Assembly: GCA_900767415.1 (NCBI GenBank)
Contig: CAAFYZ010000040.1
Location: forward strand, 1-53,993
From: Clostridia bacterium
GTDB taxonomy: Bacteria > Bacillota > Clostridia > Oscillospirales > CAG-272
Length of the DNA stretch: 53,993 nucleotides
Reading direction: 5' to 3'
The notes under the pieces were generated by a model. That model made no database searches, had not been told where the DNA came from, and saw only the letters and a program-made list of their open reading frames with translations. The translations under genes were made by a program, and so were the position numbers. Below are positions 42,801-50,322 of this stretch, in pieces; position 1 is the stretch's first letter; the number at the start of each line of letters is the position of its first letter.

Positions 42801-43062
42801 TATTAAAAATAAACTAATGAAAATATTGAAGGACAGTTTCAATATGTCCGCAAACATTTCTATAGAGGGATTAAATTTTGTAGATGATTTAGGAATGGAT
42901 TCTGTCTCTTTTATTTCTTTGATTATAGAAATCGAGACATCTTTTCGAATTATTATTCCAGAAGAACTGCTGATTATGGATTATTTTTGCAGTTTTAATG
43001 ATTGTTATAACAATTTATGCAAAATAATTTGCCCCGCGAACGAAGAACAGGAGGGTTCTTGA
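42787..43062 (+). CDS. acyl carrier protein
   Basis: A 91-residue acyl-carrier-like protein. The phosphopantetheine site is Ser39 in 'DDLGMDSVSFISL', on the classic four-helix ACP pattern; a slightly long C-terminal tail ends 'NEEQEGS'. It overlaps the ligase upstream and the PaaK-like gene downstream (TGATG), so all three are translationally coupled. An ACP-related protein is one of the recorded components of clostridial Cys-rich peptide maturation clusters, which supports a role in acylating or building a substituent for the peptide. No phosphopantetheinyl transferase is in the cluster; a host enzyme must load it. Confidence 0.88.
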   Translation: MNKNDIKNKLMKILKDSFNMSANISIEGLNFVDDLGMDSVSFISLIIEIETSFRIIIPEELLIMDYFCSFNDCYNNLCKIICPANEEQEGS

Positions 43063-44282
43063 TGAGCAAATTATACAACTTATTGAAAAAGACTTCCGAA
43101 AGTAATACTTTCTACAAAAAAATCATACAAAACTTGAACATAACTCGACCTTGCGAAATTGAAGAATATCCGATATTAAAAAAAGAAGAATTGCAACGTA
43201 ACAAGCGAAAAATGTTTTCGATTGGATACGATTCCAAATATTACAATCAAGAATTGCGAAGACAAACATCATCGGGATCCACCGGGATCCCAATCAGTGT
43301 ATATTGGGATTACAATGATTGGTATGCTTCAAATTTGCCCCTGTGGCGAAAACGTTACCAATGGTATGAAGTAAAACCCAGCGATAGAAATGTGGTTTTT
43401 ACGTTGAATACGTATAACATTTCAACCAAATCGTCAAATATCGTGTACTTAATTAATGGAAATACGCTATCTATAAATGTATCAAATATCGTTGACGAAA
43501 AACAATATCTCGAAATAATAAAGTTAATCAACGAATACAATCCTGTCTGGATATATATTCAACCATATATCCTAGAAAAATTATTGTCTGCTTATATACG
43601 TAACGAAATTATCAAACCGAAGCGTCTAAAGTATATTGAATCGGTAGGCGAAATTTTACCCAACAAATTGAGAGAACGAGCAATAAACTATTTTAAAATT
43701 CCTGTCGCAAACATGTATGGTTCTGAAGAGATGAATTGCATTGCTTTTGAATGTCCCGATCATCATATGCATGTACTGGCGGATAACGTATTCTTAGAGG
43801 TATTTAACAATGGTATTAAAAGCATTGGAAAAGGTGAAGCGATAATCACCAATTTAAATAACTACGCAATGCCTCTTATCAGATATAATCAAGGTGATAG
43901 CATTGTTGTGAAAGACGGAATTAAATGCAAATGGGATTCATCCGAGCAAATTATTACAAGAATTTTTGGAAGACAGCAAGAGGTAGTGCATGTAGGGAAT
44001 ATAGAGTTGAACCCATATTTTTTGGTTGAACTTATGGGAGAAATTACAAACTTATATAATGATATTATATTATCTTATAGATTCGTATACAAACGAGCTA
44101 ACAACAGATTGTTATGTTATCTATCTGTGCGTGATCCAAACTGGTTTAATAATATAAAGACCGAAATTCTGAAATTATTTTTGGATAAATCTAATTATCT
44201 CGACTATGTAAATATCGACATAACTTCTGAAAATGAAGCCTACAAATATAGCAAAAAAAGACGAATAATAGAAATTCTATAA
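43062..44282 (+). CDS. PaaK/CapK-like adenylate-forming enzyme
   Basis: A 406-residue phenylacetate-CoA ligase/CapK-type protein. The nucleotide loop is 'RRQTSSGSTGIPISVYWD' near residue 70; 'ANMYGSEEMNCIAFEC' and 'PLIRYNQGDSI' further on match the family. It is a second carboxylate-activating enzyme in the same operon. It may activate a different acid, transfer acyl groups to the peptide, or act like CapK-type enzymes that form amide bonds. The start at 43062 overlaps the ACP stop and follows AGGAGGG; the longer frame lies inside the ACP gene. Confidence 0.82.
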   Translation: MSKLYNLLKKTSESNTFYKKIIQNLNITRPCEIEEYPILKKEELQRNKRKMFSIGYDSKYYNQELRRQTSSGSTGIPISVYWDYNDWYASNLPLWRKRYQWYEVKPSDRNVVFTLNTYNISTKSSNIVYLINGNTLSINVSNIVDEKQYLEIIKLINEYNPVWIYIQPYILEKLLSAYIRNEIIKPKRLKYIESVGEILPNKLRERAINYFKIPVANMYGSEEMNCIAFECPDHHMHVLADNVFLEVFNNGIKSIGKGEAIITNLNNYAMPLIRYNQGDSIVVKDGIKCKWDSSEQIITRIFGRQQEVVHVGNIELNPYFLVELMGEITNLYNDIILSYRFVYKRANNRLLCYLSVRDPNWFNNIKTEILKLFLDKSNYLDYVNIDITSENEAYKYSKKRRIIEIL

Positions 44283-44297
44283 CTTAGGGAGAAAAGT

Positions 44298-45644
44298 ATG
44301 TTAGATTCGCCATTGATCAAAACCTTTTTACATAACGAAAAGTATTACGTTTATGATACCAACACAAATCTGATTTTACAAGTAAACCAAAATTTATTTC
44401 TTGAAATGGAAGAACTTGCAAGGCATGGGAAAGAGCATTATTCTTCATTAAGCAAAAATACCACTATCTACAATACAATTATTGCTCTAATGAAGAAAGG
44501 AATATTGTTCCCCTCCCCTATTCGGCAGGTATTACACCCGGATACGCCCCATATAAAAGTCCTTGCAGAACGTTGTATAAATCAATTGATACTCGGCATC
44601 ACCAATGCATGCAATTTTCGTTGTCGCTATTGTCACCAAGCGGAAGGAAAAGTTTTATCTTCCAAAGCGGTGATGAATGAAGATATAGCTTTTAAAAGCG
44701 TCGATTTTTTATACGAGCATTCAATGGACGCTCAAGTTGTAGCGATTACTTTTTATGGCGGAGAGCCATTACTCAATTATAAATTAATTAAAAAAGTTGT
44801 TAGCTATGCTAACAATAAATTCAAACATAAGAAAGTTTTTTATAATCTTACAACAAATGCGTCATTAATGGATGAAGCAATCATTGATTTTTTTGTTAAA
44901 CACGACTTTTCTGTGCTTATAAGTTTGGATGGAAATGCTCGAACCCAAAACAGACACAGAAAATACTTGACAAATGGAAACGATACATTTAATGCGGTCT
45001 GGAAAAATGTCAATTGCATCAGGAATAAATACCCGCAATATTTTGATGAACATATTAGATTTAATGCCGTTATTTTGCCAGATGAAAATTCAAACGAAGT
45101 AATGGAATTTTTCACAGATAACGGAATTAATGAAAATTATATTACTATAAGATACGCTGATATGAACGGGATCGATTATAGTATTTCCCCAATACTAAGT
45201 GCATCTGTTTTGGACAACAGCTTTTTAAAAAAAGAAGAATACAAAAACGGAATCGAGCAATTTCGAAAAAAAAACGCACTTCCATCCATTTGGCATCATA
45301 ACGGTCCCTGCATCCCCGCCGTTAGACGAATTTTTGTAAACGCAGAAGGGCTTTTCTATCCTTGTGAAAAGATCGATAGTGATCCATCATGCAAAATTGG
45401 CTCCCTTAAAGACGGTCTTATAATTAGCAATATAGAAAAAATGTTGAATATCGGACGACTAAGTGCAGAAGAATGCAAAAAATGTTGGGCGGCAAGATTT
45501 TGTTCTACGTGTGTATATCATTGCGTTGATAACGGAAATTGGTCAAAGCGCAAGAAACTTATACATTGCAATCAGCAAAAAAAGGCGGCATTAGAATTTT
45601 TAAAAAAATACATAACCGATGTAGAAAGCGAAAAACATGAGTAA
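44298..45644 (+). CDS. radical SAM/SPASM peptide maturase (CcpM-like)
   Basis: A 448-residue enzyme. An N-terminal region of about 90 residues resembles the peptide-recognition or PqqD-like front domain of peptide-modifying radical SAM enzymes ('YVYDTNTNLILQVNQNLF'). Then the radical SAM motif C105xxxC109xxC112 ('CNFRCRYC'), 'FYGGEPLLN', and a C-terminal SPASM domain with 'GPCIPAVRRIFVNAEG', 'YPCEKI' and 'CKKCWAARFCSTCVYHC'. Such enzymes install thioether or other crosslinks on ribosomal peptides. The adjacent Cys-rich peptide fits the family recorded as Cys-rich peptide maturase CcpM; that name is from memory and should be checked. Overlaps the next gene by 8 bases. Confidence 0.88.
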   Translation: MLDSPLIKTFLHNEKYYVYDTNTNLILQVNQNLFLEMEELARHGKEHYSSLSKNTTIYNTIIALMKKGILFPSPIRQVLHPDTPHIKVLAERCINQLILGITNACNFRCRYCHQAEGKVLSSKAVMNEDIAFKSVDFLYEHSMDAQVVAITFYGGEPLLNYKLIKKVVSYANNKFKHKKVFYNLTTNASLMDEAIIDFFVKHDFSVLISLDGNARTQNRHRKYLTNGNDTFNAVWKNVNCIRNKYPQYFDEHIRFNAVILPDENSNEVMEFFTDNGINENYITIRYADMNGIDYSISPILSASVLDNSFLKKEEYKNGIEQFRKKNALPSIWHHNGPCIPAVRRIFVNAEGLFYPCEKIDSDPSCKIGSLKDGLIISNIEKMLNIGRLSAEECKKCWAARFCSTCVYHCVDNGNWSKRKKLIHCNQQKKAALEFLKKYITDVESEKHE

Positions 45645-46500
45645 TATTTTCTTTGATTTAGATGGATATGATACTCGACAAATTTCCATCATATTGGATT
45701 ATTTGATTAATGAAAAATTAGATAAAATTTATTTATTAAGAGAAAATCACTCGAATGACGAGCTTTGGACTTCGCAAATTCCGCAAGAAATACAGATTGT
45801 AGATTGTTTTGACAATAGGATGTCCGACGGAGACATACTATTCACTTCGAATACCAGAAAACATGGAGATAAAAGGAGCAAAATTCGTATCATTAATTAT
45901 TTCAAACCTGAAGTTAACTTGTACAGCAACTTTTCATATAAATATTTTTCAAAATCGAGTCCTACCATTTTGATAGTGTCGATGGGTAACTATGTTAACA
46001 CGCTTTCATTGGAAATTTTAATTGGTAAGATATTGAAAACGAACAATATCACAGCGTATCAAAAATTTTCTAGTGAAACTTCCTATTTTCTAAAATGCCT
46101 GAAAAAATCACTACAATTTTCGCTTTCCCCAAGTACTTCACCGTTAAACAATCCTCTGGTTAACATTATTTACATCGATGCGCTTCGATTTAAAAGTGCT
46201 ATAAACTTTATGTATGAAATGAAAAAATTACATCCAGGTTTGATTCTTATTTGCATAAATCAAGATTTTAACAATTACAAATTCGTAGATTATCTCCAGG
46301 AATTACTGTGCCCAAACTGTAAAATTATACAATCTCCTTATATCACCTATGAAACAGGGACTGGAAAAACGATACCTATTTATTTTGAAAATGAAAACGA
46401 CAAGAACAATCTAAAATTTGACGGTATGCTCGAAAGCACATTAAAGCACTTAATTTTTGACAGTTTTTATGTACCAAACACTATAAAAATTATAAAGTAA
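45637..46500 (+). CDS. unknown RiPP-cluster protein (possible TIGR04066-type peptide maturation protein)
   Basis: A 287-residue soluble protein with no motif I can assign firmly. It shows alternating hydrophobic strands and helices like a Rossmann or P-loop-type fold; 'PTILIVSMGNYVNTLSLEILIGKIL' near residue 108 recalls the 'GMGE..KFE.QL' core of a family described only from clostridial peptide clusters (TIGR04066). No Walker A is visible. A late 'LCPNCKII' holds a CxxC. Position between the radical SAM maturase and the precursor gene argues for a role in peptide processing or recognition. Confidence 0.7.
   Translation: MSNIFFDLDGYDTRQISIILDYLINEKLDKIYLLRENHSNDELWTSQIPQEIQIVDCFDNRMSDGDILFTSNTRKHGDKRSKIRIINYFKPEVNLYSNFSYKYFSKSSPTILIVSMGNYVNTLSLEILIGKILKTNNITAYQKFSSETSYFLKCLKKSLQFSLSPSTSPLNNPLVNIIYIDALRFKSAINFMYEMKKLHPGLILICINQDFNNYKFVDYLQELLCPNCKIIQSPYITYETGTGKTIPIYFENENDKNNLKFDGMLESTLKHLIFDSFYVPNTIKIIK
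46457..46487 (+). promoter_or_regulatory. possible internal promoter for the precursor peptide
   Basis: TTGACA (46457-46462) and TATAAA (46482-46487) with a 19-bp spacer, within the end of the upstream gene and 50 bp before the precursor ATG. A separate promoter would let the peptide exceed its enzymes. In AT-rich DNA this can occur by chance. Confidence 0.35.
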
Positions 46501-46501
46501 A

Positions 46502-46757
46502 AAATAAGCGGGAGAATTAAGAAAGGAGGTGAACATATGTTTCTTGATTTATTTAATAATCCGGACATTAGCGTAATGAGAGCTTGCTGTAGTTGTACTT
46601 GCGGTTGCCATTGCGAGCCTACCTCGGCGGAATATAACGGTCAAAGAAGTGCTGCATCAAGTGTTGCTCGTTCCGGTTCTTCTACTAACTCTACTCCCTC
46701 CGCATAATAGGCAAGGAATTCTCTACTTAAGCATTAATTATATTTTCCCGCTTATTT
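46502..46757. repeat. 12-bp inverted repeat bracketing the precursor gene
   Basis: AAATAAGCGGGA (46502-46513) and its exact complement TCCCGCTTATTT (46746-46757) enclose the peptide gene; the match continues with AATTAA on the inner side after a short gap. In the mRNA the two ends could pair and close a loop around the precursor. Confidence 0.65.
46537..46707 (+). CDS. Cys-rich RiPP precursor peptide
   Basis: A 56-residue peptide, preceded by a perfect AAAGGAGGTGAAC SD ending just ahead of the ATG. A short leader of about 15 residues (MFLDLFNNPDISVMR) is followed by a core with Cys17, 18, 20, 22, 24 and 26, that is CC-x-C-x-C-x-C-x-C, then a tail rich in Ser, Thr, Ala and Asn with a single Tyr33. 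No Cys occurs elsewhere. Alternating Cys beside a radical SAM/SPASM maturase is typical of thioether-forming RiPPs; the pattern fits the CLI_3235 type of clostridial peptide. Stops TAA and TAG are in tandem. It is too short for most gene callers, and the function is inferred from context. Confidence 0.85.
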   Translation: MFLDLFNNPDISVMRACCSCTCGCHCEPTSAEYNGQRSAASSVARSGSSTNSTPSA

Positions 46758-46785
46758 GATATTTTCATGATAATGAGGTCTATAT

Positions 46786-48624
46786 ATGAGTACCCAAAGA
46801 ATTACAATCATTAATGATCCGAGCAATGACAGGAAAAATCAATCAAGAAAACAAACGCTATATCAATCATTAAAAACAACAATCTATATGATGCGTTTTG
46901 TTTGTCGATTCACGGAAGGAAAAATATATACGTTTTTAAAAATCCTGCATTCCATTTATAGTATTCTGCCAAAAATGATATATATTATTTTTCCGGGGTT
47001 GATTATCAACGAAATTACCAATTTAAAAAGAGAAAATTATCTCTTTATCTACCTATCAGTATTAGTTTTAACCCCTATAGTCGATGCGCTAATCTCTAGA
47101 AGTGCAAATTCATATTTTTCAAAAACAAATTTACGAATTTCCAATCTGCTACTTAAAGAATATAATATCAGAACTGCGATGATGGATTTCGAATCATTGG
47201 AGAACCCAGAGCTACAAATTTTAACTGAACGCTCACTCGGAACATGTTATAATGCGCTTAGTGTGGTCGATAGGCTATGCTCACTTCTAAATTCACTTAT
47301 CTATTTATTTGCTATTTTTTCAATAATTGCCTCATTGAATATAGTCATGGTAATTGTGGTATTAATCGTCACATTCATTAATTCGCTCATTACCAAAAGG
47401 CTTAACTATATACAATATAAAAATAGTCAAGATTTGAGCAAGTTTGATAGATATTTAAATTCATTGGTTGTAGTGTTGAACGACATTCACTTTGCAAAAG
47501 AAGTAAGACTTTTTAACTTAAAAGAATATTTTTCTAATATGCTTTTTGAAAAGCGAACAGAAGCAAACAAAATTAAACATTCTAATGCTAAAAGCAGATT
47601 GAATTCACAAATATTGTTCTCGCTTTCAAATTTCATACAACAAATTTTCATGTATATTTATTTGATTTATAAAACTGTATATGATTCTTTGAAAATAGGT
47701 AGCATGCTTATCTATATGAATGCAATCGGTCAATTCGCTGGGACCTTTGAAAATTTGACGAAAAGTTATTTGGAAATTGCAAAAAATTCTTTGCTTATAG
47801 AAGAATTCAAAGACTTTATGAAGGTGCCTTTGCGGCAGTATGAAAATGGTACACTTACTCCTCGAATCAAAAAAAACTCAAAATTGGAATTCAAAAACGT
47901 TTCCTTTAAATATCCAGGAAGCGAAATATTTGCTTTAAAAAAGATCAATTTAGAAATAAACTTAAATGAAAAACTTTGTATAGTTGGAGCAAATGGATCC
48001 GGAAAAACCACCCTCATAAAACTATTAACGCGACTTTATTTTCCAACCGAAGGTGAAATATTACTTGATGGTGTTAATATAAACAATTTTGATTATGAAA
48101 AGTATCAGGGTCTTTTTTCACCAGTTTTCCAAGACTACGCTTTATATACGTTATCCATTAAAGAAAACATTGCGTTAGAGCAAAATCCAAATGCAGAAAA
48201 GGTTAAACAAACATTAAAGAATGTTGGTCTGGAACATTTAATATATGATCTCTCGAACGGAATTAATACCTCTATATTTAAGATACATGATAGCGTTGGT
48301 TTTGAACCATCTGGTGGTGAGGGACAGCGTATTGCTATAGCACGAGCGTTATATCATACTGCGCAGATATATCTGTTGGATGAACCTACCGCTTCATTAG
48401 ATCCGATCGCAGAATATGAGATTTATAAACAGTTCAGTGATATGATAAAAAATAAGCCTTCCATTTTAATCACACATAGGCTATCGGCGGTAAAACTTGT
48501 GGATAAAGTGTTAGTTATGGACAATGGAAAAATCGCCGAAATTGGCACACATCAAGATTTATATAATGCCAATGGGTTGTATACAAAAATGTATGATGTT
48601 CAGGCAGAATACTACAAAAATTAG
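46786..48624 (+). CDS. ABC exporter (fused permease and ATPase)
   Basis: A 612-residue half-transporter with an N-terminal membrane domain of about six spans (residues ~45-330) and a C-terminal ATPase: Walker A 'VGANGSGKTTLIKLL' (about residue 402), signature 'PSGGEGQRIAIARAL' (the usual LSGGQ is changed to PSGGE) and Walker B 'IYLLDEPTASLD'. There is no C39 leader peptidase domain, so it exports but does not itself trim the peptide. It lies 78 bp after the precursor. Most likely exports the mature product or serves as immunity pump. Confidence 0.9.
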   Translation: MSTQRITIINDPSNDRKNQSRKQTLYQSLKTTIYMMRFVCRFTEGKIYTFLKILHSIYSILPKMIYIIFPGLIINEITNLKRENYLFIYLSVLVLTPIVDALISRSANSYFSKTNLRISNLLLKEYNIRTAMMDFESLENPELQILTERSLGTCYNALSVVDRLCSLLNSLIYLFAIFSIIASLNIVMVIVVLIVTFINSLITKRLNYIQYKNSQDLSKFDRYLNSLVVVLNDIHFAKEVRLFNLKEYFSNMLFEKRTEANKIKHSNAKSRLNSQILFSLSNFIQQIFMYIYLIYKTVYDSLKIGSMLIYMNAIGQFAGTFENLTKSYLEIAKNSLLIEEFKDFMKVPLRQYENGTLTPRIKKNSKLEFKNVSFKYPGSEIFALKKINLEINLNEKLCIVGANGSGKTTLIKLLTRLYFPTEGEILLDGVNINNFDYEKYQGLFSPVFQDYALYTLSIKENIALEQNPNAEKVKQTLKNVGLEHLIYDLSNGINTSIFKIHDSVGFEPSGGEGQRIAIARALYHTAQIYLLDEPTASLDPIAEYEIYKQFSDMIKNKPSILITHRLSAVKLVDKVLVMDNGKIAEIGTHQDLYNANGLYTKMYDVQAEYYKN

Positions 48625-48666
48625 CTACATATTCAGTAACCTGCATATGTTAAAAGGTGGTTTATA

Positions 48667-49695
48667 ATGCGAAAAGTGTTAACTTGCGAGTACCCTCCAA
48701 TTACTTCTTACCCTTTGATAGCCAACATGCTATCCGTGCTGTGGGCTTACAAAAAAGATACGATTAATTGGATATCGGACAGATTTATACAGTTAGTCGG
48801 TCATAAACAAAAAATCACCGGACAATCTGGAATAGGGACATTTTATGAATATGAAACTTCTTACAATCGCCCTATGTTCTTGTCATGTCCATATCTTTAT
48901 GTCTCCAGAATAGATCGTACAATCTTAAATCATTGCAAATTTTCATTTTTAACTTTCGTAAAATACTGTATAGATCATGGTTCTTTTCTGCATGCGTGTC
49001 TAGATCAATATTATTTCTCGAATACCTCTACATACAAACGATATCATTTTACACATCCTACATTTATTTATGGATATGACGATGAAAGCAAAGAATTATA
49101 TGTTAGAGACTTTTTCAACATGAAATATGGTGATAAAATCGTATACTATAACGAAATTAACAATTCATACTTTAATGTTGCGAAAAATGAAGAAGAATAT
49201 CTTAACTACATTTCGGTGTTTAATTATAGAAATGTTTCTTACACTGTAAACTTAAAAAAAATACAAAAAGATTACATCGATTATCTTAATAGTGCTGACA
49301 GGTACGGAATATACGAAAACGATTATGTATATATGCACTATGATAACATTTATGGTCTCTGCTACTATGATTTTTTGATTTCATTTTTAGATGATATAAA
49401 AAAAATAGATATCCGTGCATTCCATGTATTAGTCGACCATAAAACGCTACAGGGGATTAGATTAAAACATTTGAAAGACATCGGATGCCTTGAAAATGTT
49501 GAAATGCTCCTAATGCAAAATGATAACTTAAAACGAAAAATACTGTCTGTCAGAAATTTAGTTTTAAAACTCTTAATGACCAACGAAGAATCTATTTCAA
49601 ACACATGTAAAAGCCTTCTTGAAATTGCAAAAGCAGACGATGAGAAATTAGTAAGAAAAATACTAGAAAACCTTGAGCATTGTATTGATTCTTAA
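48667..49695 (+). CDS. BtrH/C39-like fold protein
   Basis: A 342-residue protein. The segment 'YKRYHFTHPTFIYGYDDESK' followed by 'ELYVRDFF' (about residues 118-146) resembles the His/Asp half of papain-like folds found in butirosin BtrH and C39-type proteins of natural-product clusters. The expected catalytic Cys before the first helix is not evident: the equivalent stretch reads 'PPITSYPLIANML', with Cys7 the nearest. BtrH-type proteins move acyl groups from an ACP to the product, which would suit this ACP-bearing cluster; a protease or an inactive relative are alternatives. AAAGGTGG precedes the ATG. Last gene of the island. Confidence 0.65.
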   Translation: MRKVLTCEYPPITSYPLIANMLSVLWAYKKDTINWISDRFIQLVGHKQKITGQSGIGTFYEYETSYNRPMFLSCPYLYVSRIDRTILNHCKFSFLTFVKYCIDHGSFLHACLDQYYFSNTSTYKRYHFTHPTFIYGYDDESKELYVRDFFNMKYGDKIVYYNEINNSYFNVAKNEEEYLNYISVFNYRNVSYTVNLKKIQKDYIDYLNSADRYGIYENDYVYMHYDNIYGLCYYDFLISFLDDIKKIDIRAFHVLVDHKTLQGIRLKHLKDIGCLENVEMLLMQNDNLKRKILSVRNLVLKLLMTNEESISNTCKSLLEIAKADDEKLVRKILENLEHCIDS

Positions 49696-49902
49696 TAAAT
49701 GTGAACTTCTCAAAAACCTTCTAATTATAAAAAGGATATTCAATTCAAGATAATATTTAAAAGGACTTTCCTTAAATACAAACCTTTGGAGCGTCTCGGA
49801 ACTTTTACTTTTCCAAACTGCTACTCTACGAGGTTTAACCATTTAAATGTATTTTATTCTTTTCTAATTTTCTAATTTTTTTCTATTTTTTTGATTTTCC
49901 CC
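49696..49902. other. AT-rich noncoding right end of the island
   Basis: No gene is supported. An imperfect hairpin (AAGGA/TCCTT around 49760-49773, extended by TTTAA/TTAAA) could end the island transcript, though no long T run follows directly. A T-rich stretch (about 49855-49900) then leads into the ylxM promoter, where native composition resumes. Confidence 0.5.
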
Positions 49903-49931
49903 TTGACAGCGGGGGAAGAATCTGTTATACT
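49903..49931 (+). promoter_or_regulatory. sigma-A promoter of ylxM-ffh
   Basis: TTGACA (49903-49908), 17-bp spacer, TATACT (49926-49931) with an extended TGT. It is intact and immediately follows the island. Confidence 0.88.
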
Positions 49932-49970
49932 TGTAAAGTAAATTCGTTTACAGCAAGTGAGGCGACACCG

Positions 49971-50321
49971 ATGTTTGAGAAAAATATGAAGATCGCCTAT
50001 CTTTTGGATTTTTACGGCGATGTCCTCGACGAAAAGTGCGCACGGATCATGGAGGCGTACTATGAAGACGATCTTTCTCTCTCGGAGATTGCCGAGGGGG
50101 AAGGCATCTCGCGTCAGGGCGTGCGCCATATCATCAAAAAAGGCGAAGAAGAGTTATCCTTTCTGGAAGAAAAACTCGGGCTCGCCGCCCATTACCGGGA
50201 GCTTCGGTCGCTCGCCGACCGACTTTCGGACACCGCCGCACATCTTCTCTCCCGCGGAGAGGAAAAGACCGCCGATATTCTGACGGAGGCGGCAAAAACC
50301 ATACTGAATAAAGGAGTGTGA
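49971..50321 (+). CDS. ylxM: YlxM family helix-turn-helix protein
   Basis: A 116-residue YlxM/p13 protein. A helix-turn-helix resembling sigma-70 region 4 is seen in 'DLSLSEIAEGEGISRQGVRHIIKKGEEEL'. It is encoded just before ffh, 1 base apart, the standard arrangement. In streptococci the homologue binds SRP components and modulates Ffh GTPase activity. The N-terminal 'KIAYLLDFYGDVLDEKCARIMEAYYEDD' is typical. Confidence 0.92.
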   Translation: MFEKNMKIAYLLDFYGDVLDEKCARIMEAYYEDDLSLSEIAEGEGISRQGVRHIIKKGEEELSFLEEKLGLAAHYRELRSLADRLSDTAAHLLSRGEEKTADILTEAAKTILNKGV

Positions 50322-50322
50322 C

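Larger units (their letters stand above)
41216..49902 (+). other. AT-rich genomic island encoding a radical-SAM RiPP system
   Basis: Base composition and codon use change sharply between the rpsT promoter and the ylxM promoter: codons such as AAA, AAT, ATA and TTA dominate, whereas flanking genes prefer G/C-ending codons. Eight genes in one direction form a peptide-maturation cluster. The insertion falls between two intact divergent promoters and breaks no gene. No integrase or transposase is included, so the mode of entry is not visible. Limits are approximate. Confidence 0.85.

Noticed and set aside
41370..49712. TGAGAAGTT at 41370 and its complement AACTTCTCA at 49704 as island termini
   Set aside because: Only 9 bp, inverted, and embedded in AT-rich DNA; a chance match is likely and no target duplication accompanies it.
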